From Betaproteobacteria bacterium (GTDB lineage Bacteria > Pseudomonadota > Gammaproteobacteria > Burkholderiales > Casimicrobiaceae): a stretch of 9,346 nucleotides of DNA. The notes beneath the pieces are model-generated. The model had not been told where the DNA came from, searched no databases, and saw only the letters and a program-made list of their open reading frames with translations. Positions 1-7,028 of this stretch are shown in pieces. Numbering within the stretch: the first letter of the stretch is position 1; the number at the start of each line of letters is the position of its first letter. A program made the translations under genes and the position numbers. Location: NCBI GenBank assembly GCA_013298455.1, contig JAAFHR010000106.1:1-9346 (forward strand), read 5' to 3'.

Positions 1-205
1 GGCAGGCAATCCGGAGGCGATGTTTGAAGTAAACCAGTTGCCAACGGGTGAAGTGCTTGACGTGCGCTTGGTGCGATCAAGTGGCAATGCTGCGTACGAT
101 CAGGCAGTCGAGCGCGCGATTTTGAAATCTTCGCCACTACCCAAACCCGATCAGGCCGATTTGTTCCAGCGGCGGCTGTCGCTGCGCTTCCGTCCGGTGG
201 AGTAG
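1..205 (+). CDS. tolA: TolA-like envelope protein, C-terminal end (5' truncated by window)
   Basis: Only the last 67 codons are present; the frame is open from base 2 and the gene starts outside the window. The visible part matches the C-terminal domain of proteobacterial TolA/TonB-type proteins: a beta strand around EVNQLPTGEV, then VRLVRSSGNAAYD, a helix with VERAI, a PLPKP turn, and a final strand ending LRFRP. In TolA this periplasmic domain contacts TolB, Pal and porins, and it links the inner-membrane TolQR motor to the outer membrane. The SSGN-x-x-YD-x-AVERAI pattern favours TolA over classical TonB. The usual next genes, tolB and pal, do not follow: a convergent gene begins 16 bases on. 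Without the N-terminus a generic TonB C-terminal protein cannot be excluded. Confidence 0.7.
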   Translation, partial: AGNPEAMFEVNQLPTGEVLDVRLVRSSGNAAYDQAVERAILKSSPLPKPDQADLFQRRLSLRFRPVE

Positions 206-221
206 GGCTGAGTCGTCGTGG

Positions 222-1055
222 CTAGCGAGCGCCCAGACGTGCTGCTTCGTCAGCCGCAACGACAACCGCGATCTCTTCTGGTGTGAAGCCCGCTGCTTGA
301 CGAGCCGTTACGTTAAACGGGCTACGCAGCGTCGGCGCTCGATACGTTACGCAGAGCTCTGCGAAGTGCTTCATTGGATCAACGCCGCGAGCGGCGCAAA
401 AGTAGCGAAACCACTGATTGCCAATCGCCACGTGGCCGATTTCGTCATCGAGAATGCGCTGCACGATATTGGCGCCCGAAACGTCGCCCGCTTGGCGTAG
501 TTTGTCGCGAATGGCTGGAGACGCATCCAGTCCCCGTGCTTCGAGCGTACGGGGTACGAGCGCCATGCGGGCCAAAACGTCATCCTGCGTTCGCTCTGCC
601 ATTTCCCACAGCCCGTCATGCGCCGGGAAATCACCGTACTGAAACCCGAGTTCGTCGAGGTGGGCACTCAACAGCTCAAAGTGAAGTGCCTCCTCGGATG
701 CGACTCTGATCCAGTCAGTGACAAATACCTTGGGTACATCGACAAAGCGCGACGCGGCATCGAGCGCGAGATTGATCGCATTGAATTCGATGTGTGCCAA
801 AGCGTGGATGAGCACCGCGCGCCCCTCAGTGCTCGCTAGCGATCGGCGTTTCAGTGCACTGGGCGTCACCAGCAACGGCCGATCGGGCCGCCCCGGAATG
901 ATTCCTGCCGCAACCGCTGGCTCGATATCGGGCAGGCGCTCGACCACTGCCGCATGCAGGCGCTTCGCCAGAAGCACCTTCTGCGCTGGATCACGTTCGC
1001 AGAGCGCATGCAGCGCCCGAGTTTGCATCGCAGTTCGGGGGGGAATTAGTTCCAT
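222..1055 (-). CDS. DUF455 family ferritin-like domain protein
   Basis: This 277-residue soluble protein shows the pattern of the DUF455 (ferritin-like superfamily) family. Candidate metal ligands lie in helical segments: H84 and H88 with E90 in HALAHIEFNAI, then E121/E122 with H125 in ASEEALHFEL, and D203/D204/E205 with H208 in LDDEIGHVAIG. This E...ExxH...E...ExxH layout is that of carboxylate-bridged di-iron proteins, a fold shared with the tRNA hydroxylase MiaE, although the substrate of DUF455 proteins is not established to my knowledge. The C-terminal part carries the family-like stretch around RSPFNVTARQAAGF (244-257). There is no signal peptide or membrane segment, so it is probably cytoplasmic. 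ATG is preceded by only a weak ribosome-binding site. It is transcribed divergently from the PAS-GGDEF gene and converges with the TolA-like gene. Family assignment is firm; function is unknown. Confidence 0.88.
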   Translation of the reverse strand: MELIPPRTAMQTRALHALCERDPAQKVLLAKRLHAAVVERLPDIEPAVAAGIIPGRPDRPLLVTPSALKRRSLASTEGRAVLIHALAHIEFNAINLALDAASRFVDVPKVFVTDWIRVASEEALHFELLSAHLDELGFQYGDFPAHDGLWEMAERTQDDVLARMALVPRTLEARGLDASPAIRDKLRQAGDVSGANIVQRILDDEIGHVAIGNQWFRYFCAARGVDPMKHFAELCVTYRAPTLRSPFNVTARQAAGFTPEEIAVVVAADEAARLGAR

Positions 1056-1073
1056 TTGGATCTATATCGGGAC

Positions 1074-1079
1074 TAGAAT
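1074..1079 (+). promoter_or_regulatory. Possible -10 element (TAGAAT) upstream of the PAS-GGDEF gene
   Basis: TAGAAT matches the sigma-70 -10 consensus at 5 of 6 positions and sits in the divergent intergenic region. No good -35 hexamer lies at 16-18 bases (TTCCAT at spacing 18 is the nearest). If used, it would give a leader of about 150 bases before the chosen ATG at 1239. Assigned by motif and position only. Confidence 0.3.
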
Positions 1080-1238
1080 TGTGTGTTGTGAGTCAAGAAA
1101 AATCTTGCTGATACCGACTTTCAACAAGGCCGTTTTGCGGTGCTTTCGAGTCAGGGAGGCACTCAAAATTGAAATGCGGCAGATAACGAGAAGCACGGTA
1201 GCGTTCGACGGGAAGGATTGTTTATAAATCAAAGCTCA

Positions 1239-4019
1239 ATGAGTGCACCGCTCCTTCTCTACACCGCCAGTCCCGAAGATGCCCAAGGCGCATTTTCGTC
1301 GACGGCGCGGCTCCTTGATGCGCTCTCGGACTGCGTTGCCTACTGGCACCGCGACGGTCGCTGTCTCTATGCCAACCCAGCGTACGCCAAGACGGTGAAG
1401 CGTGACACGGCAGAGCTGCTCGGACGTCACCTAACAGAGATTCACGGCGAGGCGCTGCTGGCAACCGCCGAGCCGCTACTGAGTCAAGCTTTGTCCGGGC
1501 AACAAGTCTCCGGCGAGTTGCACCTCGAAGGTGCGGGCCATCAAGACGTATGGTGGCAGGTTGAGCTGTTTCCCAACCGTAATCACGCCGGCGACATCAT
1601 TGGCTACTTCTTCTTTGGCCGCGATATCAGCGCGACCAAAGCACTTGCGCGCGCAGCCGAGATGCGCCAAGAGGCGATTCGAAACTTGGTTGAGTCGATC
1701 AATTTGCCCATGGCTTGCTGGGATCGCGAGGCACGCCTTGTTTTTTGCAACTCGCCGTACGAGACGTGGACGCGTCGTCCGAAGAGTGAGCTTATTGGTG
1801 CCACGCTGACCACCATTTTTGGCGCAACCGCCTGGACCAACGCCAAGGCCGGGTTCGTCCGCGCGTTCGGCGGCGAATCGACCGTCTATGAACGACAGGT
1901 CGTGCAACCAAGCGGTGGTTTGCGCTGGCATCGAATTCACATTTTTCCCGGTGCCCGCGACAACCTGCCCGTTCAAACGGTCTTCACGATCGCTTTCGAT
2001 ATCGACGACGATATCAAACTGCGGCAGCAGCTGGCGGCCAACGAAGCGCGTATTCGTAGCGTGGTAGAGGCCATTGATTTACCCATTGTTCGATTTGATA
2101 CGACGCGACGCGTTAACTACTGTAACGGTCCGTACGCGCGATTTGTTGAGCGATCCATCGAGGCGGTGATCGGCACGAGCGCAGACGAGCTTTTTGCTGC
2201 ATCGGGTTCAGCAGCGCGAGCGAGCCACTTCGCGCGCGCCTTTGCGGGCGAAAGCGTGACGTACGACGAGTCGATCACAAAAAATGAGGGCTCGCGCTGG
2301 ATTCGCGTTCGGCTGGTGGGAGACCGTGACTCGTCGGGTATCGTGCGTTCGATTTACGCCATTGGCTACGATGTTGACGCCGAAGTTCGCGAACGCGAAA
2401 AGACCGAATTAGCGCGACTGCGCTTGGAGCGGTTTACCGAAAACATACCGTTTCCGTTGGCGTACTTGGGCGTGGATGGACACTATCAATTTGTTAACGG
2501 CGCGCTCCTCAATCGGCACGCTTTGGTCGCTGAGCGCGTTATCGGACGCCATGTCCGAGACGTCCGAGGCGCGACCATTTGGCATGCACTAGAGGCAGGG
2601 TTCGCGTCGGCGTTAGGGGGGGAAGTCAGCGACCTTGAGGCGGAGGTAGCCCTAGCGGGAGGTGCGACTCGCTGGGTGCGTACGACCCTTGCGCCGAATC
2701 GGGATGCCGATGGAAACGTGGTGGGCGTGTTCACGGCGAGCTTCGACGTTGATGAGATCAAGCGCGCCCAGTTGCAGCTTCGCCAGCTCAATAACGAACT
2801 CAGCGCGCACTTTGATCGAAGCCCGGTGGCTGTCGTTAAGTATGACTCGACGGGCTGTATCGTCCAATGGTCGCAGCGCACCGAGGAGATGCTGGGGACA
2901 TCTGCCTCGGAGATGATTGGCAAGCGTTTCGACTTTGATCGCGTTCATCCGCTGGATCGTGACGCCGTGCGAGCGGTGGTTCGTCAAGTGGGATCGGGTG
3001 AGGTCGACACTGTGGTTAACACCCATCGCTACCTGCATGCAGACGGCTCGACCCGTTGGATCGAGTGGTACAACTCGGTTCTGAAAGATGCTGATGGCCG
3101 AACCGCTTCGGTGCTCTCGCTCGGTGTAGACGCGACCGCAAAGATGGATGCGGAACAGCGACTCAAGCGATTTGGCGATGGGATTCCCAACCCTGTGACC
3201 TATCTGGGGCTTGATAGCCGATATCAGTACATGAACACCGCTTTTGAAGCATGGACCGGCATTACGCCCGCGCAGATGCTCGGCAAAACGCCCATTGAGG
3301 TGCGCGGCGCGCTTTTGGGTGGAATGTTTCAGGGGCTCGTGACCCGCGCACTCAGTGGCGAGGACGTGCGGATGGAGCGACTGGCAACGCTCGTCAACGG
3401 CGAGGAGCGCTGGGTGCGCACGCATTTTTCGCCCGACCGCGATGAGACTGGGGCAATCATCGGCTGCTACAACGTGTCGTTTGACATTCACGACGCCAAG
3501 CTTGCCGAACAACAACTGCAGCGCATGGCGGATCGTGATTCGCTCACCGACGCATTGACCCGTTCGGCGTTTTTTCGGGAACTCGACCGCCGTTTGCAAA
3601 GGAATGATGCTCGCGCGATTTCGCTGTTGTTCGTCGATTTGGATGGATTCAAATCGATCAATGATCGACTCGGTCATGCCGAGGGCGATCAGCTGCTGCG
3701 AACGGTTGCCTCGCGTTTGCGGGACATGCTTGAACCGAGCGACTGCTTGGGCCGGCTAGGTGGCGACGAATTCGTAGTGCTCAGCAACACCACGTCGCAT
3801 CGAGCCGCTCAGGCCCTAGGCGAGCGGATCATCGCGCTCATCCAAAGTATTCCCATCGGAACCGAAGGCACAAATGCCGTCATTTCAGCGAGCGTGGGCA
3901 TCGCGATTCGCTTACTGAGCGGCACCCAGACCAGCAGTGATGAGCTGGTGCAAGCCGCGGACAAAGCAATGTACGAGGCAAAGCGAAACGGCGGCAGTCG
4001 CGTGCAGTTTGCGCAGTAG
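1239..4019 (+). CDS. Multi-PAS diguanylate cyclase (six PAS domains + GGDEF)
   Basis: From the ATG this is a 926-residue soluble protein. Six PAS-type repeats lie at a regular spacing of about 125 residues: roughly 22-135, 147-260, 272-385, 397-510, 521-635 and 643-755. Repeats 2, 3, 4 and 6 share the same signature (IPFP/IDLP, Y-x-N, an IG turn, an AL/AF-GE motif, G-x-RW-x-R, then FDID or FDV), so the array probably grew by duplication; repeat 5 is a more typical PAS/PAC (HPLDRD, HADGSTRWIEW). The GGDEF domain spans about 765-926, with FVDLDGFKSIND near 798 and an intact GGDEF signature at 841-845, so c-di-GMP synthesis from two GTP is predicted. The product-inhibition I-site (RxxD five residues before GGDEF) reads EPSD, lacking the arginine. 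No EAL domain or membrane segment is seen. The start is uncertain: an in-frame TTG at 1218 has GGAAGGA directly against it, too close to be a normal site, while the ATG at 1239 has no clear Shine-Dalgarno. Confidence 0.93.
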   Translation: MSAPLLLYTASPEDAQGAFSSTARLLDALSDCVAYWHRDGRCLYANPAYAKTVKRDTAELLGRHLTEIHGEALLATAEPLLSQALSGQQVSGELHLEGAGHQDVWWQVELFPNRNHAGDIIGYFFFGRDISATKALARAAEMRQEAIRNLVESINLPMACWDREARLVFCNSPYETWTRRPKSELIGATLTTIFGATAWTNAKAGFVRAFGGESTVYERQVVQPSGGLRWHRIHIFPGARDNLPVQTVFTIAFDIDDDIKLRQQLAANEARIRSVVEAIDLPIVRFDTTRRVNYCNGPYARFVERSIEAVIGTSADELFAASGSAARASHFARAFAGESVTYDESITKNEGSRWIRVRLVGDRDSSGIVRSIYAIGYDVDAEVREREKTELARLRLERFTENIPFPLAYLGVDGHYQFVNGALLNRHALVAERVIGRHVRDVRGATIWHALEAGFASALGGEVSDLEAEVALAGGATRWVRTTLAPNRDADGNVVGVFTASFDVDEIKRAQLQLRQLNNELSAHFDRSPVAVVKYDSTGCIVQWSQRTEEMLGTSASEMIGKRFDFDRVHPLDRDAVRAVVRQVGSGEVDTVVNTHRYLHADGSTRWIEWYNSVLKDADGRTASVLSLGVDATAKMDAEQRLKRFGDGIPNPVTYLGLDSRYQYMNTAFEAWTGITPAQMLGKTPIEVRGALLGGMFQGLVTRALSGEDVRMERLATLVNGEERWVRTHFSPDRDETGAIIGCYNVSFDIHDAKLAEQQLQRMADRDSLTDALTRSAFFRELDRRLQRNDARAISLLFVDLDGFKSINDRLGHAEGDQLLRTVASRLRDMLEPSDCLGRLGGDEFVVLSNTTSHRAAQALGERIIALIQSIPIGTEGTNAVISASVGIAIRLLSGTQTSSDELVQAADKAMYEAKRNGGSRVQFAQ

Positions 4020-4095
4020 CGTGGCGCTAACTTACTGCCTCGTCGCCACTGAAGTTTCACCTCGCTAGCCGACCCCGTTTCACGATGTCGGCCAG

Positions 4096-4101
4096 TAGAA
4101 T
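4096..4101 (+). promoter_or_regulatory. Possible -10 element (TAGAAT) before the nucleotidase-RNB cluster
   Basis: TAGAAT ends 7 bases before the ATG at 4109, after a gap of 76 bases from the previous stop. A start site 6-7 bases downstream would fall almost exactly on that ATG, giving a leaderless or nearly leaderless transcript. No convincing -35 hexamer is present at normal spacing. Confidence 0.3.
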
Positions 4102-4108
4102 TGGATCC

Positions 4109-4234
4109 ATGTTGTTCATTTCTGCTTTTAGCGCGGCTGCGGCGTATTTTGGCTTTGTCATCGTTAGCTTGACCGGGCGTTCGCGCGCCGATCTCGGACG
4201 CAGCGCGGACCTTTCTATTGTGGCGGTTGCTTAG
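4109..4234 (+). CDS. Small ORF (41 aa), possible translational leader of the 5'-nucleotidase
   Basis: An ATG-started ORF of 41 codons begins MLFISAFSAAAAYFGFV, with one hydrophobic stretch of about 20 residues followed by a polar, arginine-containing tail (TGRSRADLGRSADLS). I recognise no family. Its TAG stop shares one base with the GTG start of the nucleotidase (TAGTG), and that GTG has no clear ribosome-binding site of its own, so termination here could feed re-initiation. It may be a single-pass membrane micropeptide, a coupling leader only, or a chance ORF. A TAGAAT box lies just upstream and fits a leaderless mRNA. Confidence 0.35.
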   Translation: MLFISAFSAAAAYFGFVIVSLTGRSRADLGRSADLSIVAVA

Positions 4235-5157
4235 TGGCTGTCACGCTCGATGATCGTCTGGTGGTTGCGATCTCATCGCGTGCGCTCTTCGATCTTTCAC
4301 AGAGCCACAAAATCTACGAATCCGAGGGCGTTGAGGCTTATCAGCGGCATCAGGTAGCGCACGAGAACGATTTGCTTGCTCCGGGCGTCGCCTTTGATTT
4401 GACGAGAAAGATTCTGCAACTCAACGCAGGCGGTACGCCCTATGTGGAAGTCGTGTTGCTCTCAAGAAACAGCGCCGACACGGGGTTGCGGGTATTCAAT
4501 GCGATTGAGCACTATGGGCTGTCGATCACGCGTGCTGTGTTCACGAGTGGTAGAGACACCTCGCGCTACGTTCCCGCCTTGGGAACGCACTTGTTTTTGT
4601 CCGCCGACGCCGGTGACGTGCGACATGCGCTCGATTCCGGCTATGCAGCAGCAACGATCGTGCCGCACTACGACGCTGGGGGCGCTGAGGCACCCACGCC
4701 GGCCAACGACACCGGCGAACTCCGAATCGCTTTCGACGGAGACGCCGTGCTCTTCTCCGACGAAGCCGAGCGGGTATTTCAATCACACGGGCTTGAAGCG
4801 TTTGCCGCCTCAGAGAAGCGCGCTGCTGACCAGCCACTTCGCGGCGGCCCGTTTCACGGATTTTTAGCGGCGCTACATCGTATCCAAACCGAGTTTCCTC
4901 GCGATCAACAACCGATCCGCACGGCTTTGGTCACGGCGCGCTCAGCCCCGGCGCACGAGCGAGTGATTCGAACGCTTCGCAATTGGGGCATTCGGATTGA
5001 CGAGGCGCTCTTTTTAGGTGGCCTCGATAAAGCCGAGTTTTTACGCGCCTTTGGCGCAGACATTTTCTTTGACGATCAACGACGGCATGTGCAGTCAGCC
5101 AGCCGCGTTGTCACGGCGGGTCACGTACCCCACGGCGTCACCAACAGCGAGTCTTAA
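4234..5157 (+). CDS. Cytosolic-type 5'-nucleotidase (HAD-like, PF06189 type)
   Basis: This 307-residue protein matches the family of cytosolic 5'-nucleotidases related to eukaryotic NT5C1, which hydrolyse nucleoside 5'-monophosphates to nucleosides and phosphate. The N-terminus LDDRLVVAISSRALFDL is family-like and supports the GTG start at 4234. The HAD-type core is visible in order: FDGDAVLFSD (D168 and D170 as nucleophile and acid/base), LVTARSAP (T234 as phosphate binder), LDKAEFL (K266) and FFDDQ (D280, D281 as Mg ligands). An earlier NSADTGLRVFNAIEHYGL segment (79-96) is also characteristic. There is no signal peptide, so it is cytoplasmic. It overlaps the upstream small ORF by one base and the downstream RNB gene by one base (TAATG), indicating coupled translation. 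This pairing suggests that it removes phosphate from the nuclease's mononucleotide products. Substrate preference cannot be read from the sequence. Confidence 0.9.
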   Translation: MAVTLDDRLVVAISSRALFDLSQSHKIYESEGVEAYQRHQVAHENDLLAPGVAFDLTRKILQLNAGGTPYVEVVLLSRNSADTGLRVFNAIEHYGLSITRAVFTSGRDTSRYVPALGTHLFLSADAGDVRHALDSGYAAATIVPHYDAGGAEAPTPANDTGELRIAFDGDAVLFSDEAERVFQSHGLEAFAASEKRAADQPLRGGPFHGFLAALHRIQTEFPRDQQPIRTALVTARSAPAHERVIRTLRNWGIRIDEALFLGGLDKAEFLRAFGADIFFDDQRRHVQSASRVVTAGHVPHGVTNSES

Positions 5158-6998
5158 TGAATATTCTTTTCGATGATGAAGGCCAACTCAAGGCCGCATC
5201 GATCATGTCCGAGTCCGATGCGTCGATGCAGGTTGAATTACCGGGTGGTCGTCGCATCAAGGTCAAAGCGAGCAATGTGCTGATGCGCTTTGCGACGCCC
5301 GCAGCGAACGAACTCTTGCCACTCACACAACCCGTGGCGGATCAAATCGACATTGCGCTGCTGTGGGAGAGCGCCGCACAGGATACTGATGCTGCCTTTG
5401 CCGCCTTGGCTCAAGAATATTTTGGCGGCACACCGAGCACCGAGCAAATCGCGGCGACGTTGATCGCCCTACAAAAGTCGCCGATGTACTTCTACAAACG
5501 CGGCAAAGGCATCTATCGCCCTGCACCCGAGGCGTCGCTCAAAGCCGCGCTCGCTGGGGCCGAGCGCAAAGCCCGGGAGCTCGCTCAAGTGGAGACGTGG
5601 GTCGATGAATTGATTCGCGGCACAGTGCCCGAGCCCATCGCCAAAGACTGGGCAAAACTGCTCTACGCGCCGGATCGACAGAGTTTGGCCTACAAAGCGC
5701 TCGCTGCCGCGGCCGACAAAGCGCGGGTCGCTCCCGTGCACTTACTCGCCAAAGCGGGCGCGATTGAATCGACACACTCGCTGCACTTCACGAAGTTTTT
5801 GCTAGCGACCTTCCCCAAAGGCATTGACTTTCCTGAGGTAACCGTCGAGCCGCCGGGTCCGCTGCCCACTGCCAACGTGCAAGCCTTTAGCATCGACGAC
5901 GACAGCACCACCGAGATCGATGATGCGTTTTCAGTGACCCCCACCGGCAATGGCCACCGTGTGGGTATCCACATCGCCGCGCCAGCGTTGGGCATCGCCC
6001 TAGGCAGCGTGCTTGATCAAGTAGCGCGTGATCGTTTGTCGACCGTTTACATGCCGGGTAACAAAATCACCATGTTGCCCGATGCCGTCGGCAGCGTGTA
6101 CTCGCTCAATGAAGGCAACAGCGTCGCGTCGGTGTCGCTCTACGTTGATATTGACGCGGCGGGCGTAGTGCTCGAGTCGCAGTCAACCGTGGAGCTGGTG
6201 CCTATCGCCAAAAATTTGCGGCTCCCGATGCTTGAGCACGATGAATGGCTCGCCGAAGGCAACGCCTCGATTCCCTTCGCTGGTGAGCTTCGAACGCTGC
6301 ATCAATTTGCACAAGCCCTCCGCACGCGCCGGGGCGAGCAGGTCAGCAATCGCGTTGACTACAACTTTGTCGTTCATGGTGACCCGGATTCGCGCGACGC
6401 GACGGTTGAAATCGCTGCCCGAGCTCGTGGCTCCGCAGTGGACATCATTGTCTCTGAGCTGATGATTCTCGCTAACGTGACCTGGGCTGAATGGCTCGGG
6501 AAAAACGCGATGGTGGCGATGTATCGGGTGCAGGGCGGCGGAAAAACGCGAATGAGCTCACAGCCCGGCGCCCATGAGGGCTTGAACGTACCGTCGTATT
6601 TGTGGGCAACGTCGCCCCTCCGGCGCTACTCCGATCTGCTCAATCAGCGCCAAATCATTGCCCTGATTCGCGGCGAAACCGCGCCCTATCAACGCGGAAA
6701 CGCCGACTTTCTGGCGGCAATCGCCGATTTTGACCTGACCTATTCCAGTTACGCAGATTTCCAGCAGCAGATGGAGTTTTACTGGTGCGCCCGCTATTTG
6801 GAGCAGGAGAAAACGCAGCGTGTGGTCGCCACCGTCATTCGGGAAAATTTGGTGCGTTTCGATCATTTGCCAATCGTTCGGCGGATCAATGATTTGCAGC
6901 ACCAAGAGCCCGGCACTAAGGTAATGCTTGCCGTGGCCGAAGTTGACCTGTTCGAACCCGACATCCATCTGCGGTTTATCGAAAAGATCGACGACTAG
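5157..6998 (+). CDS. RNB-domain exoribonuclease (RNase II/R family)
   Basis: This 613-residue protein, close to the 644 of E. coli RNase II, is a predicted 3'-to-5' processive exoribonuclease releasing nucleoside 5'-monophosphates. A small beta-rich RNA-binding-like region occupies about 1-60 (VELPGGRRIKVKASNVLMRF). The RNB catalytic domain runs roughly 240-560. The metal-binding motif is IDDDSTTEIDDAF: D247, D255 and D256 correspond to E. coli D201, D209 and D210, while the D207 position is glutamate (E253). MPGNKITMLPDAVGSVYSLNEG and TSPLRRYSDLLNQR (R489 matching the conserved R500) complete the active site. The C-terminus (LAVAEVDLFEPDIHLRF) looks like a shortened S1/OB domain. The ATG overlaps the nucleotidase stop. 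It differs from canonical RNase R in lacking a long basic tail. It may be a short betaproteobacterial RNB subfamily rather than a true rnb orthologue, so no symbol is given. Confidence 0.92.
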   Translation: MNILFDDEGQLKAASIMSESDASMQVELPGGRRIKVKASNVLMRFATPAANELLPLTQPVADQIDIALLWESAAQDTDAAFAALAQEYFGGTPSTEQIAATLIALQKSPMYFYKRGKGIYRPAPEASLKAALAGAERKARELAQVETWVDELIRGTVPEPIAKDWAKLLYAPDRQSLAYKALAAAADKARVAPVHLLAKAGAIESTHSLHFTKFLLATFPKGIDFPEVTVEPPGPLPTANVQAFSIDDDSTTEIDDAFSVTPTGNGHRVGIHIAAPALGIALGSVLDQVARDRLSTVYMPGNKITMLPDAVGSVYSLNEGNSVASVSLYVDIDAAGVVLESQSTVELVPIAKNLRLPMLEHDEWLAEGNASIPFAGELRTLHQFAQALRTRRGEQVSNRVDYNFVVHGDPDSRDATVEIAARARGSAVDIIVSELMILANVTWAEWLGKNAMVAMYRVQGGGKTRMSSQPGAHEGLNVPSYLWATSPLRRYSDLLNQRQIIALIRGETAPYQRGNADFLAAIADFDLTYSSYADFQQQMEFYWCARYLEQEKTQRVVATVIRENLVRFDHLPIVRRINDLQHQEPGTKVMLAVAEVDLFEPDIHLRFIEKIDD

Positions 6999-7016
6999 AT
7001 TTGTCTGGTTGGACTT

Positions 7017-7022
7017 TAGAAT
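7017..7022 (+). promoter_or_regulatory. Possible -10 element (TAGAAT) before the TonB-family gene
   Basis: TAGAAT lies in the 30-base gap between the RNB stop and the GTG at 7029, with only six bases between hexamer and start codon. No -35 element is clear. It is the third gene start in this window with the same hexamer close upstream. It could give the tonB-mtgA pair its own near-leaderless transcript. Confidence 0.28.
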
Positions 7023-7028
7023 CACGCT

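Noticed and set aside
1091..1096. TTGACT on the minus strand as -35 of the DUF455 gene
   Set aside because: No -10-like hexamer occurs at 16-18 bases; the nearest AT-rich hexamers are at 12 or 24 bases.
718..1227. 169-codon plus-strand open frame upstream of the PAS gene
   Set aside because: Most of it is antisense to the DUF455 gene with its metal-ligand motifs. Only the last part lies in the intergenic region, and it has no recognisable protein features.
2652..3677. 341-codon open frame on the minus strand
   Set aside because: It lies antisense inside the PAS-GGDEF gene, whose plus-strand protein has continuous recognisable domains. The antisense translation shows no family-like pattern, so it is a shadow of codon bias.
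4021..4049. GTGGCG...CGCCAC stem-loop as terminator of the PAS-GGDEF gene
   Set aside because: The stem is six base pairs with a 17-base loop and no T-run follows, so intrinsic termination is not supported.
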